A stretch of 64,000 bases of DNA, taken from Stenopsyche tienmushanensis (taxonomy: Eukaryota > Arthropoda > Insecta > Trichoptera > Stenopsychidae). Location: the NCBI GenBank assembly GCA_008973525.1, contig WACJ01000124.1:496001-560000 (forward strand). The letters run 5' to 3'. Of this stretch, positions 49,601 through 57,900 are shown piece after piece. Position numbers and translations under genes: made by a program. Every line of letters begins with the position of its first letter. Position 1 is the first letter of the stretch. The notes beneath the pieces are model-generated. The model saw nothing but the letters and a program-made list of their open reading frames with translations. It was not told the DNA's origin and made no database searches.

Positions 49601-51248
49601 GTTTTTCACCAGCAAAAATTTTTTTTGATTACTTTTGGGTTCTCCTAATACAGCGGTTCCTAACTTGGGGTAATGTTGCTGGTAATTTTTGGTATGTAGA
49701 TATAATAATAGAATGACAGATAATCGACATGTGGCTTGCGCTCTTTTCCAAGAAGTCTCTCGCTGTGTTCTAATCTTTTTCTAGCAATCCTTCTCGCAAG
49801 GAGAAGGATGAAGGCACACGGAGACAAGACGTTTCGCATTTGTAATAGTATTTTAGGTGAAATGACTTCTATTTAGCGCAAAAGCGCAAACTAACATTTC
49901 GAGAAAGTTCATAAGGAGTTGGCAAGTGAAGAATTTCATTTTTTTAAAAGAAAAGAAAGTGTTCACAATTGGATTCCACAGGAAATGTACAAAAGGTAAC
50001 TGAATCGGTATCAATAAATACGGTACGTTAAAGATGACCGTGTAAAATAGGAATTCTTGTTCTGCAAGTCTTCTCCCGCCACTATTTGCGGTGAAGACGT
50101 ATTCAAATCGCTAAAACATTTGAGGAAAAGGAATTGGTTTGTACAGATTTTGAGCAATCATAAAACAAAGCAATGTAAAGCTTTTTTCAGATTTACTAAG
50201 CACGTTGAGTGATGTAGTAAAAATTGTGAATTCCAGATTATTCAAAGTTTCGTACGATGAAGTTGGAGCCAAATGTAACGGTCTTTTGTACCACACAAAG
50301 GTACACTGGCTGTCGAGAGGGAGAATTTTAAACAGGGTTTATGAGCTCCGTGAAGAAATAGGATTGTTGTAAAGAACCCAAAAAAAAATCAATTTGTGCT
50401 CAAAAATAAAATATAAATCATTTATCAAAATGCTAACGTATCTTGCCAATTTTTTTAGTGAAATTAGTAGTCTGATGATAAGGAAATATGATGAATATCT
50501 TGAAAGCGCAGGATGAAGTTGCAAGTTTTCTGCATAAATTGGATCTTTACCAACGCAAATTGGCAATATATCGATGTTTACACAGCTGTGTGGGCAATTG
50601 GCAAATGACAAATTTGAAAAAATCACGTTTAAAAATTCTGTGATTCACTATTTCATAGCAATCTTTCCCGGACATGGCCAATCGTCAGTCCAAATCTTGG
50701 ATGTTAGGACCATTTTCTACTGATGATGGAATTTGTAAAGACGAAGATGTGTCAGCCAAAAATTGTTTTCTTCAACAAAATTTTAAAAGGGGGTAAAATC
50801 AGTTTCCCTGATAGGTTATAGGGGTAACAAGCCTACAAAGGTTAGGAACCGCTGTCCTAATAGAATTTTAAAATACAATATTAAAAAGAATACTGACTTG
50901 AGCGTCTTCCAACTGTTGATTCCATTCATTTTCCTTCCATAAATCAACATTATCCTGGCTGGTAAAACCCTTGACATTGAGAGGTGTTAGCTGTTCAATA
51001 ACTGTTTTATGTTGATTCACCAATGGTACAGTATTAACGAGAAAAAATGTTCTTTGTCCGCCTTCAGAGAATGGCTTGGTTGTTAGATGCTGTAATCTTT
51101 TGATCAACTGGATAGCAATGAACGTTTTGCCCGAACCAGTTGGTAAATAAATAATAGTATTTTGATGTAAAGCAACGTTCTCAATTTGAGTTTGATATCC
51201 ACGAGGTTTAAGTTCTACATCTCCCTCTATCTTAGCTGGTTCATCCAT
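28654..51248 (-). CDS. Dcr-2: Dicer-2, with an apparent one-base frameshift in exon 20
   Basis: Endoribonuclease that dices long dsRNA into siRNAs for RNA interference and antiviral defence. I placed 26 coding exons, 5' to 3' (high to low): 51248-50898, 48298-48121, 47196-47073, 46124-45941, 45795-45492, 45413-45179, 44142-43911, 43563-43467, 43226-43057, 42966-42857, 42780-42666, 42122-41851, 40854-40579, 40047-39909, 38999-38782, 38364-38282, 37349-37144, 36944-36763, 32931-32695, 32606-32470, 31625-31449, 30871-30767, 30360-30205, 29948-29586, 29509-29325, 28813-28654. Domains: helicase with LPTGSGKT (35-42), DECH (146-149), LTAT (178-181), QSKGRGR (496-502); Dicer dimerisation (~537-625); PAZ region (~880-1030); RNase IIIa 'ERCETLGDSF' and 'DSMES'; RNase IIIb 'QRLEFIGD' and 'GDIFES'; C-terminal dsRBD. 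All splice phases agree except exon 20, which has one base too many near 32525. Without it the protein is about 1664 residues, normal for insect Dicer-2. An upstream acceptor suggests a 5' leader exon. A minus-strand AATAAA lies near 28433. Confidence 0.93.
31790..32075 (+). repeat. Truncated copy of TTAA MITE family A
   Basis: In the Dicer-2 intron between exons 20 and 21. It shares 'GGCTATTAAGCTCTTT', 'GTGTTGTCTTGAG', 'GCAGGCGTTTGTTTTGATAA' and 'ATTAATAGGCAAAAATAGCT' with the 10.3-kb and 20.5-kb copies. Both ends are missing. Confidence 0.75.
33144..33385. mobile_element. TTAA MITE (family C)
   Basis: TTAA at 33144-33147 and 33382-33385, with inverted ends TTAACCGCCCTACCTCCTAG and (inward from the right) TTAACCCCCCTGCCTCCTCG. 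Internally CGTACGTGATACG and its inverse CGTATCACGTACG form a second hairpin. It is in the large Dicer-2 intron 18. The right end of the 35.4-36.3 kb element (inward TTAACCGTCCTACCTC) resembles this family. Confidence 0.75.
33700..34869 (+). mobile_element. Mariner transposon, both ends present, transposase dead
   Basis: A 1170-bp element flanked by TA on each side (33698-33699 and 34870-34871). The ~30-bp terminal inverted repeats share ATAAGTAATCAATTATTT. The plus strand encodes a mariner transposase in at least three broken pieces: an HTH region ('FHFKMGCNSTQKSKKICG', then 'IMSRFGATWSTVQRHLHAIG'), the catalytic blocks 'ITCDEKW' and 'LHHDARPHAA', and 'SSDIAPFNYYLF'. In active relatives the last block carries the third catalytic Asp (SDYHLF); here it is Asn. 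Stop codons follow 33945 and 34440. Lies in Dicer-2 intron 18. Confidence 0.92.
35165..35325 (+). repeat. SINE-like repeat, 5'-truncated copy
   Basis: It matches the SINE at 39345-39565: 'GGTTCA-ATCCAGAT' region, 'TACCAACAAT-TGGG', 'GATCAGATGTATC' versus 'GATCGATCGTCTC', 'CATCCAGGTTT', 'GTAAAT(A/T)CTGAG' and 'ATTAATGAAGTCG'. The tRNA-like head is missing. Confidence 0.65.
35407..36326 (+). mobile_element. piggyBac-like remnant with acidic transposase N-terminus
   Basis: It begins TTAACCCTAAACTACAAATC at 35407 and appears to end at a TTAA at 36323-36326. Around 35740-35890 the plus strand reads an acidic stretch, 'SDIENILQNEDDYTPEDSNS' and 'ASEDEVFEEHIQSDLENKY', of the kind found at the start of piggyBac transposases, then decays. 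The left end matches the MITE at 52188-52572; the right end resembles the family C MITE, so this may be a composite of two insertions. In Dicer-2 intron 18. Confidence 0.65.
36517..36543. repeat. (AT)n microsatellite
   Basis: Simple alternating A/T run of about 26 bp in Dicer-2 intron 18. Confidence 0.9.
37730..38170 (-). repeat. (GAT)n-tailed retroposon, full-length-like copy
   Basis: On the minus strand the element ends in GAGGCCCATAGTTCTGCAGT, then 'GGACTG', then a (GAT)n tail (plus-strand TCATCATCATCATCATC at 37732-37748). That 3' end style is common for RTE-linked retroposons in Lepidoptera-like genomes. Copies: 28138-28335 (partial) and 48712-49170 (opposite orientation). No intact protein. 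It lies between Dicer-2 exons 16 and 17. Confidence 0.75.
39345..39585 (+). repeat. tRNA-derived SINE
   Basis: It starts with an A-box-like 'TGGTATAGTGGCTTAGATCC' and has a clear B-box GGTTCGGGTTCAAATCC (39394-39410), the internal RNA polymerase III promoter of tRNA-derived SINEs. A tRNA-unrelated body follows ('TTTTCACCGTACCAACAAAT' through 'GGTTTACCCTGATTTCCTGG'). It ends near 'GCCCATGAGTGAGTAA'. Second copy (headless) at 35165-35325. In Dicer-2 intron 14. Confidence 0.8.
39620..39830 (-). repeat. Dispersed repeat, copy 1 (related to 44340-44500)
   Basis: The reverse complement aligns with 44340-44500: 'GGTG(A/C)', 'ATATC(C/T)G', 'CTCC-TAGGAGA', 'TGTGGTGGTTTCC', 'TTGCCTTCCA' and 'GAATCTATGAGTGAGTA'. 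Its terminal 'ATGAGTGAGTA' equals the end of the adjoining SINE, so it may be a related SINE in inverted orientation. Confidence 0.6.
42151..42278. mobile_element. hAT-type MITE with target duplication
   Basis: A 128-bp element starting CAGGGCTTTGAACTG and ending CCGGTTCGAAGCCCTG, so its ends are inverted. It is flanked by near-identical 8-mers ATTGTAAT and GTTGTAAT, the 8-bp duplication expected of hAT elements. It lies just upstream of Dicer-2 exon 12 (42122). A smaller relative is at 54503-54567. Confidence 0.8.
43370..43458. mobile_element. Palindromic TTAA MITE (family D) next to Dicer-2 splice donor
   Basis: TTAA at 43370-43373 and 43455-43458. The arms pair as TTAACRYGTTCRYGGACACG with TCTGCATTAT, about 26 of 30 positions equal, around a short centre containing TTTTTGGTATGAAAAA. 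The right TTAA begins 8 nt past the exon 8 boundary (exon ends at 43467). A second copy is at 47268-47348. Confidence 0.85.
44246..44292 (+). repeat. Solo mariner terminal repeat
   Basis: AGATTGTCCCGTTACGAATG followed by TCGTCTTTCAAATGAAA matches, inverted, the right end of the mariner remnant at 23230-23995. No transposase sequence is adjacent. In Dicer-2 intron 6. Confidence 0.7.
44340..44510 (+). repeat. Dispersed repeat, copy 2 (related to 39620-39830)
   Basis: Same landmarks as the 39.6-kb copy but in the opposite orientation; ends 'GAATCTATAAGTGAGTAAGTA'. Confidence 0.6.
46262..46965 (+). pseudogene. Decayed RTE-type reverse transcriptase fragment in Dicer-2 intron
   Basis: Plus-strand pieces read 'MGIPSKLVRLLRICMSG', then 'QGDALSPLLFNIALEAIMR' (the family RQGDxLSPLLFN motif), 'IHLAFADNIDVVAKS' and 'NFGMKINYEKTKYMVVS'. 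The catalytic box reads FADN instead of FADD. Later pieces such as 'RHRRVWQSVDNKL' and 'LQWGGHVTQM' come from the region after the reverse transcriptase domain. Frames change at least three times. It sits antisense in Dicer-2 intron 3. Confidence 0.85.
47268..47348. mobile_element. Palindromic TTAA MITE (family D), second copy
   Basis: It starts TTAACGCTTTGGCGGACAC, has the same centre 'CATTTTTGGTATGAAAA' and closes 'GTGCAGACGTGTCCGTCAAA', with the right TTAA decayed to TCAA. It lies about 70 bp upstream of Dicer-2 exon 3. Confidence 0.8.
47573..48105. mobile_element. Possible TTAA element in Dicer-2 intron 2
   Basis: TTAACCCTCCATCGG at the left and, read inward, TTAACTCTTCGTGTT at the right are only partly alike. 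The interior is non-coding. Counted as possible only. Confidence 0.35.
48712..49170 (+). repeat. (GAT)n-tailed retroposon, inverted copy
   Basis: Plus-strand order: 'CGACGAGGAGACAACCTCAG', 'GGACTGGACTCTTTGCACTC', 'CTCTAGA/GAGCAG', 'GAGGTGAATGTAGACGAGAT', 'TTCTGCAGTGGACTG', then (GAT)n at about 49150-49168. Same family as 37730-38170. In Dicer-2 intron 1. Confidence 0.75.
49240..49650 (+). mobile_element. 3' half of a mariner element
   Basis: It encodes pieces of the mariner C-terminus: 'RIILRDNARPHTAEIAREKV' (catalytic second Asp block) and a decayed stretch after it. It ends in a terminal repeat GATTACTTTTGGGTTCTCCTAA very close to that of the 33.7-34.9 kb mariner (GATTACTTATGGGTCCCCTTAA), so it is the same or a sister family. 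The 5' half is gone. A hAT element is inserted exactly at its end. Confidence 0.85.
49651..50854 (+). mobile_element. hAT transposon remnant with exact 8-bp target duplication
   Basis: Flanked by TCCTAATA at 49643-49650 and 50855-50862. The ends are inverted: CAGCGGTTCCTAAC at the left and GTTAGGAACCGCTG at the right. The interior (about 50175-50360) encodes 'SRLFKVSYDEVGAKCNGLL' and 'HTKVHWLSRGRILNRVYELR', the LLxHTxVRWLSRGxVLxRxxELR motif of ZBED/SCAND3-type hAT transposases. Stops interrupt it, and at 1204 bp it is internally deleted. In Dicer-2 intron 1. Confidence 0.92.
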
Positions 51249-52187
51249 TATCTTCTTTTGCTTTTCCGGATTATCTTTAAAAAATATATATAAACATGTT
51301 TTAATTAGTTAGTTTAATATCTGTCAACGTACAATATTGATTAAAAATGTGCGTTTGCAGTATTCAACAACAGAATTTACTCTGAATTAATTTTCTATTG
51401 CCATTTTAATAATGTCATATATTAAACGAAATGACTGCATAATTATGAGATGCGTCTGTATTAACCATATGCACCTTCATATGCATTCAAGCCTCAACGG
51501 TGTGACTCACATTCGACACAATCAATGAGGTTATTCAATGACCTGTGAATCGAGTGCACATAACATGTAAATAATCGGCAATACTTAAACAAGGAGCACG
51601 ATTCATGTTGTTGAGATTCATGTTTAAAGAGCTCAAGGATGTTTATTATTTATATACTGATAAACATATCAGGCTCTCAGTCTTGTTTTCTAAATTTTGA
51701 TTTGAATTTCACTGCTTCAAAACATTTTCAGTGAATTTGACAATAATTGCTGATGGTGAAAAAATGAATATACAGGATATAATAAAAAATAATGGATTTA
51801 TTATAATTGATAAACAACGCGTTATATTTTATTAATGTATTAAATTTTTTAAAGCATTCTCGAGGATAAATAGCCAGGATTATTTTGCTTATAAGACAAA
51901 TCTGGCCTGATACGTACTATTGTTGAGGTATATAAGAAAATTATTGACATTTTTGTCCGCATCCTGAAATTCTGACTAGGATTTGATATGGGTTCAAGAC
52001 ATAGTGCCCAGAAAATTTGTAAAAATTCGGTAAAAAGATGGTATTAGAGAAAGATTTTTTCAAATAAAAACCTTGCAATTATAGAATTTTGATAATTTCC
52101 ATATTTATCATAATTCTAAACTTAGTAAAAATGCTTTTATTTCAACTTCGGTGACATTCTTCTGATTGTGTCAAATGGAATATTTCT

Positions 52188-52572
52188 TTAACCCTAAATT
52201 ACATATCTATGTCAAAACGATGTGTACACTGACAAAGTAGTAAAAAAAATATTGATATTGTTCCGAATATTCGCATATAAAAACAGGATGACAATGTTGC
52301 AATCACATAAGAACGTAAATTTAATGTATGTTGATCTTGTTATTAATTCCTTAATCCATACAAAATACTGTTATTTATAAATGTATGTGATAAAAATAAT
52401 AATAATAAATTATTAGAATTTAGATTTATTAAGAAAAACATATATTTTGATAGTAGTTTGCGTAGTAGCATTACTTATTTTTGTCAAAGAATTAACGTTT
52501 TTTTATACACTTCAAAATGACATATGATTTGTATATATGAGGTTCTAATTAAGATATGCAGTCTGGGGTTAA
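52188..52572. mobile_element. TTAA MITE (family E)
   Basis: TTAA at 52188-52191 and 52569-52572, with inverted ends TTAACCCTAAATTACATATC and (inward) TTAACCCCAGACTGCATATC. The left end equals the start of the 35.4-kb piggyBac-like remnant (both continue 'GTCAAAACGA' or 'ATCAAAACGA'), so it is probably its non-autonomous derivative. 385 bp, non-coding. Confidence 0.8.
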
Positions 52573-54502
52573 TCGTTTTCAGCTATCATTTTTGCTATAT
52601 ATAAATTTGTTTCTTTCATATTTTTTTAAAATATTGTATCAGTAAAAAGTTTAGATGTTATGGATGTTAAAGCTATACTACACAAAATAAATGTCCAATG
52701 CAAATGTATTTTGGAGTTCGGTCAGTTAAGTGGCTTAAGTTTGAAGAGATATTCGAGGACAGGTATCCAAATATATGTCACGAGCAATGTACAATTCACA
52801 TACATTATAATTGTTACAGAATTTAGATGCAATTAAAATGCAATCATAATCATGTCCAAAAAATTAACATTATTACATCAGTTTTAATTACAAAAAATCT
52901 TAAAACGTAAGATTCAATCATTAAATGACATTCAGCCTAAATTCTTGTTACAATGTCTCATTTCCAATCCTATTAGATTATTATGAGTTATTTTACAACG
53001 GATAAGTTTCGCTTGGCGAAAGTTTATTCGAACAGCAAGAAAACTCTTAAATTTACAGCGCTTAGGCCGGCCTTTATAGGTTAAAGAACTGAAAATTATA
53101 TTCATAATACTTGATTTGTTTAATTATGTACCGTTCATTCCATATTTATCTTTGTGATAAGGTTAAGAGGGTCAGAATTGATTATCGTTCCGACTTCTAA
53201 AAAAAGATTAGGCATGAATCAAAAAGAAAATAATGAATAGTTCTGTCAATTTATATTTCCTCAAGAAAAAAAAGGATTTAACTGTATTACACAGATATAA
53301 AAGTACACAAAATAGTAGTAATAAGCAATACGAACCAGATTAAAGGTTAAAATAATAGCGCAAATGCACATGCACACCGACGTTTGCAACGCTCATATGC
53401 ATTGCTATCAGGCAGTAATCTAAAAATTACCAGAATCAAATTTAAAGTTGCCATATACGAAACCAGCTTCCCCATAAATATTTACGAAAATATTTTCTAC
53501 GCGTTTTAAAATATAAAATACAAGTATATTATCGTATAAAAATATATTTCTTGCTAAAATTTTTGCTTCATAGTATTTTGATCAAATATTAACTTTTTGC
53601 TTGCTCATCCCTTTGTAGTAGGCAATACTTCAAAATTTATTATTTTTTATTTAATATATTCTATTAATCTAAAGTGAAATATATAAATAAAAAAACGAAA
53701 CTAAAGCATAATTCTATATTAAAATATTTTTCCACATAACTAAATTACATTAGAAGCAAAATAATATTTTTAAAACATCAAACGATATTATTTATAATCA
53801 GTAAATAAAAATATTTTTTTACAGTTTTTAATGTCATGTGTCATTAATTAATATTCTCATTTGTTGTAATGTTTAAAAAAATTCCAGTTTTAATTTTGTT
53901 TATTGTTAAATATGTTTTATTAAGTATTATTTTGTTTCTTTTTTTTATATATAAAAAAATATTCAACTGTATTTGTTTAAATATGCTTTGATCATCATTT
54001 TTTTGTCTATTAACATATATTATAATATATCTAACGAGGTAAGGTTTTACAAATCGTATTTATGATTTGTGCACCATATCTCGTAATCCAATTGTTGAAT
54101 ATCTTAACAGCGATTTAAATTGACACTTGTTTTATCTTTCAAATGTTTTATCTTCTAAGATATTGATATTTCAGTATAGAATGTAAATATAGATAAAAAT
54201 GCTATCAAAAGCGGATTAACTGTTAATTATTTTTATTATTATTGAATATTAGCTTTCATTAGGATTCTTATCTACTTTATTATAAAATTAATTAATCTTG
54301 AAACCAATGCATCAGGTTAAATTATGTCTAAATAATTGATAAAAATTAAATTAATAATTCTGATCTCATAAATCTCACTAAACTAGTCAATTAATAATTT
54401 ATATTTTGAGCTATACGTATTAATTTATTGAGTAGAAACCTATTTCATTCACATTGAAATAGTTTAAAATCAATTATTTAAATGTATTTAAAAATTAGAT
54501 AT

Positions 54503-54567
54503 CGGGGCTCCGAACCGTTATTTTTTAAATTTCGATTTTATCGGTTTTATTCCGGTTCGAAGCCCTA
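54503..54567. mobile_element. Tiny hAT-type MITE
   Basis: Starts CGGGGCTCCGAACCG and ends CCGGTTCGAAGCCCTA. Flanking 8-mers TTAGATAT and TTAAATAT differ at one base. At 65 bp it is almost only terminal repeats; relative of the 42151-42278 element. Confidence 0.65.
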
Positions 54568-54917
54568 TTAAATATAATTTAATCACGGTTATAATATCAA
54601 ATTTAAGATTTATGTAGGGTAGCTTTGTACCAAATAATAAATCGAATTCCCATAGACAATATTCGTACCACTATAGCAGAATTCCACTTAAATTAAATTA
54701 AATTTTATTTCTTTTTTTAAATAATGTGAATTAGCCATTTGATATAAAATGTAAAAAAAACATTTGGATCAAAGAGGATAATTTGATTTTTCAGATTTGC
54801 GAACATAGACAGAAAACATTATCTTACGACCGCATTTGTCTGACAGTGGCATCGCTGACAGTTCTCGAGTTGAACACATTAGACAAAATGTTGCAAATTA
54901 GATTACTGCGTATAGAC

Positions 54918-57900
54918 ATGTGTTTAATCAAATATCGCTTGAAAAACTATTCTAAGCTCATTTTATTGTTATTTATCATATTATGCATACTATCAAAAGA
55001 AGGTTTGTATGAAATTATTAACTTATTAAAACATAATTATCTGTTGATAAAAAAGGTATTTAACCTTTCAATTTTTAAGCATTTTTATGCAAAACGCATA
55101 GTCGTATTATCTAATCACACAACTTTACTATCATAATTACTTACTACACACAAAAGTTTTCTTTAGTTTGTTATTTTAATATGACTATGTGTGTATATTT
55201 CTATACAATCATTTTTGCCGATTTGATTTAGATCTCTTTAATGTTTTATTTGAATCTGTACTATAAATATTATTATGCTAAATATATTACCATATAATTG
55301 ATAGCATTTAATAATTTTTTAAAAAACGTAATACTTCATATGCATGTAACACATTTACGCGATAATTGAATACTTAATGGTTTACAAAATTAAAGTAATG
55401 GAAAGTCAGTGACTTATAAAAAAATTGACTCTATAATTTTTTTAATTAAATTGACTGACTTGTAGGTTTTGTGCCTTTGAAATGTGACATTAATAAGTCA
55501 TCATTATCATTATACTGATAAGTAATTACATACAAATATATTAAATGAGAATATTTGATGTAAAATCGCATAATTTAATTTTAAATTGTGTTTACTTTTC
55601 AAAGTAATATATGTATATTGTTACATGTAATGCGTTACTTTTATTATTTAGAATTTTTAAGCAATGTGTTATAATTGATTGTATAGTTTATTTAATTATT
55701 TAAATAGCTTTATAAAATTTATTTTAATAATTTGAATTTTTTTTTTTGATTCTTTAAAGAGATAAATTAAAGTGAAATAATTCAGATAATAGTTGATTAA
55801 ATTGCTTGTTTTATTAATCTTTTCTACGAAGAAATCCAGGATAACTTTCTTACGAAGATTTTACAAATGATTGCAAAACAAAATAATTGTCTTCGTAAAT
55901 ATGTATGACAACTTGTTATTATAATTTTGTAAGTAATATATTGGGGTGTTATGCTTTTAAAGTACAAAGACGGCTACGTATTCATTTAAACAAGAACACC
56001 AAATGTTTACACTTGGGCAATTAGAGAGAAGAGGCTAAGAATACGTATAAACGTAAATTGAAATTTTAAGCCATAAGATTTTTAATTTTCTTTTGGGGTT
56101 AATTTTAAGGGGTTTAAATTTGTCTTAGGGGTTCGGAAACTCTGATAAATACTGGGTCAAGAGTGCGATTTGTGACCGATCTACTGTGAGCTGTTGTTTA
56201 TCTTAGATTGATAAGCTTGGTCGATTGTTTTGTGATTGGCCAAGCTAAGAAAAAACAGGGGTAATAATTTAGACAACAGCCACAGTTTGATAAAAAACGG
56301 GTCTCACAGACAGACAAGGGTGGATACAATTTTTAAGATCGTTCTCAAAACATGCGTTGTGTCATTACCATTTGGAAATCGTTATTGAAAGCATAATATT
56401 GCAAAATTGCCTCAGCCGAGTCAACAATAAGCAATCTTACATTTTTTTTCTCGTTATTTCAGTAAACAATCTACAAACGATAGAGAGAGTGTCTAATATT
56501 GATGTTATTGCTGGAGATGTATTTTTTGAAATAATTCATCCTTCTGAGTTGGAATATACATACAGAATAAAGCCAGCTAGAGATTTTGGCGCTCCTTTTG
56601 TAAGAACAAACATTTTCTTTTCCTTATAATTTAATCAGCTTTTATTAATTGACTTGGTTGATAAATTAATATGTGCAGTTTTTAACCTTTTGCGCTCAAG
56701 GCCCTTTTTCGCTTGGACAAACCAGCAACTCGAGAGCAATCGGCCGCTCCTGCTTATTTAATGAGTTCTTTACAGTTAACTTAAAATAATTTTAGACACA
56801 ATAGAAGACTTTAAACTTGTATATTTTAACATTATACATATTTTCAGAGTTAATTGAAGGATATTTGTTAAACATTATGTTCTGTATTTTTGCTTCTTAT
56901 GGTATTTTATAAAACAATCTCCAAGGTGCATTTTTGGCTTGACGGGGCAAGTGTCTCAGTAGTACACAGTTTGTCACCTGTCTGTACACATTGTCCATTC
57001 TAAAGCTTCAATCTCTTCTGTACAATCACTATGGCTTTCACATTCACTATCCATTATTCGGATTTTTCGTGTTCTTACACCTCTAACGTCGTCGCTATCT
57101 TCATCACTTCCGTCTTCATTCCCATGGACAAGCTGGCTATGTAGAGATGTAATTTCGTTCGTTATCGTTGAAAAATTGAACTCCGAGTCTGACCCGCAGT
57201 CACAAGTGTTTTTGAGATAAGACATCTTTGTAGCCATATAATACATTGTGCCACTTGACACCTCATAACATGATCCACAAAAGGTCAGGAGTAGACTCGT
57301 AATATTCGTTAGGCCAAATCTAAATAAACACCGTTATCGCTCAATTTACCACATCGATCCGAGTGATGCCCGAGAGGCACCGCTCGAGCGCAAAAGGTTA
57401 ATATAAGAATTATTTTAAAATAATATTTCAAATGGCAGTATGTTTCTTTATGTCTTGAAAAGGAAAAATATCCAATAATATATTTGTAATGTCAAATACT
57501 TGATTGGTATTTATATAATACCATAATTTTGAATGTTAATATTAAAACTTAACTATTAAGGAATGCCTTCTGTGGATTAGGTATTTTAGGGACGAAAAAT
57601 ATGACTGAAAAAAATTTGACGCTTTTTTAAATATTGCAGAATTCAAGTTTTTGGCTGAAAAAAATTAAACTAGTTCCATCTAATCCCATCGAAGGTTGTA
57701 CTATTCCTTTAAATTCTAAAGATATTAATGGAAATGTGGCTTTTGTAGAAAGAGGGTAAATATTTATTCATAAACATTTTTAAACTTTGTTAAATATTTT
57801 TAAATCTAATTGTTATTTAGTAATTATTTATCTTGATAATTTTAGGGAATGCTCCTTTCTTCAAAAAACATTGATCGCCGAAAATGCTGGTGCTAAGGCT

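Larger units (their letters stand above)
51249..54780. other. Spacer between divergent Dicer-2 and PRADC1-like genes
   Basis: About 3.5 kb of AT-rich DNA that should hold both promoters. The frame upstream of the Dicer-2 ATG stays open to an acceptor-like TTTTTTAAAG near 51280, so a Dicer-2 5' exon probably lies here; I could not place it. Two MITEs are listed separately. Nothing else supportable. Confidence 0.5.
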
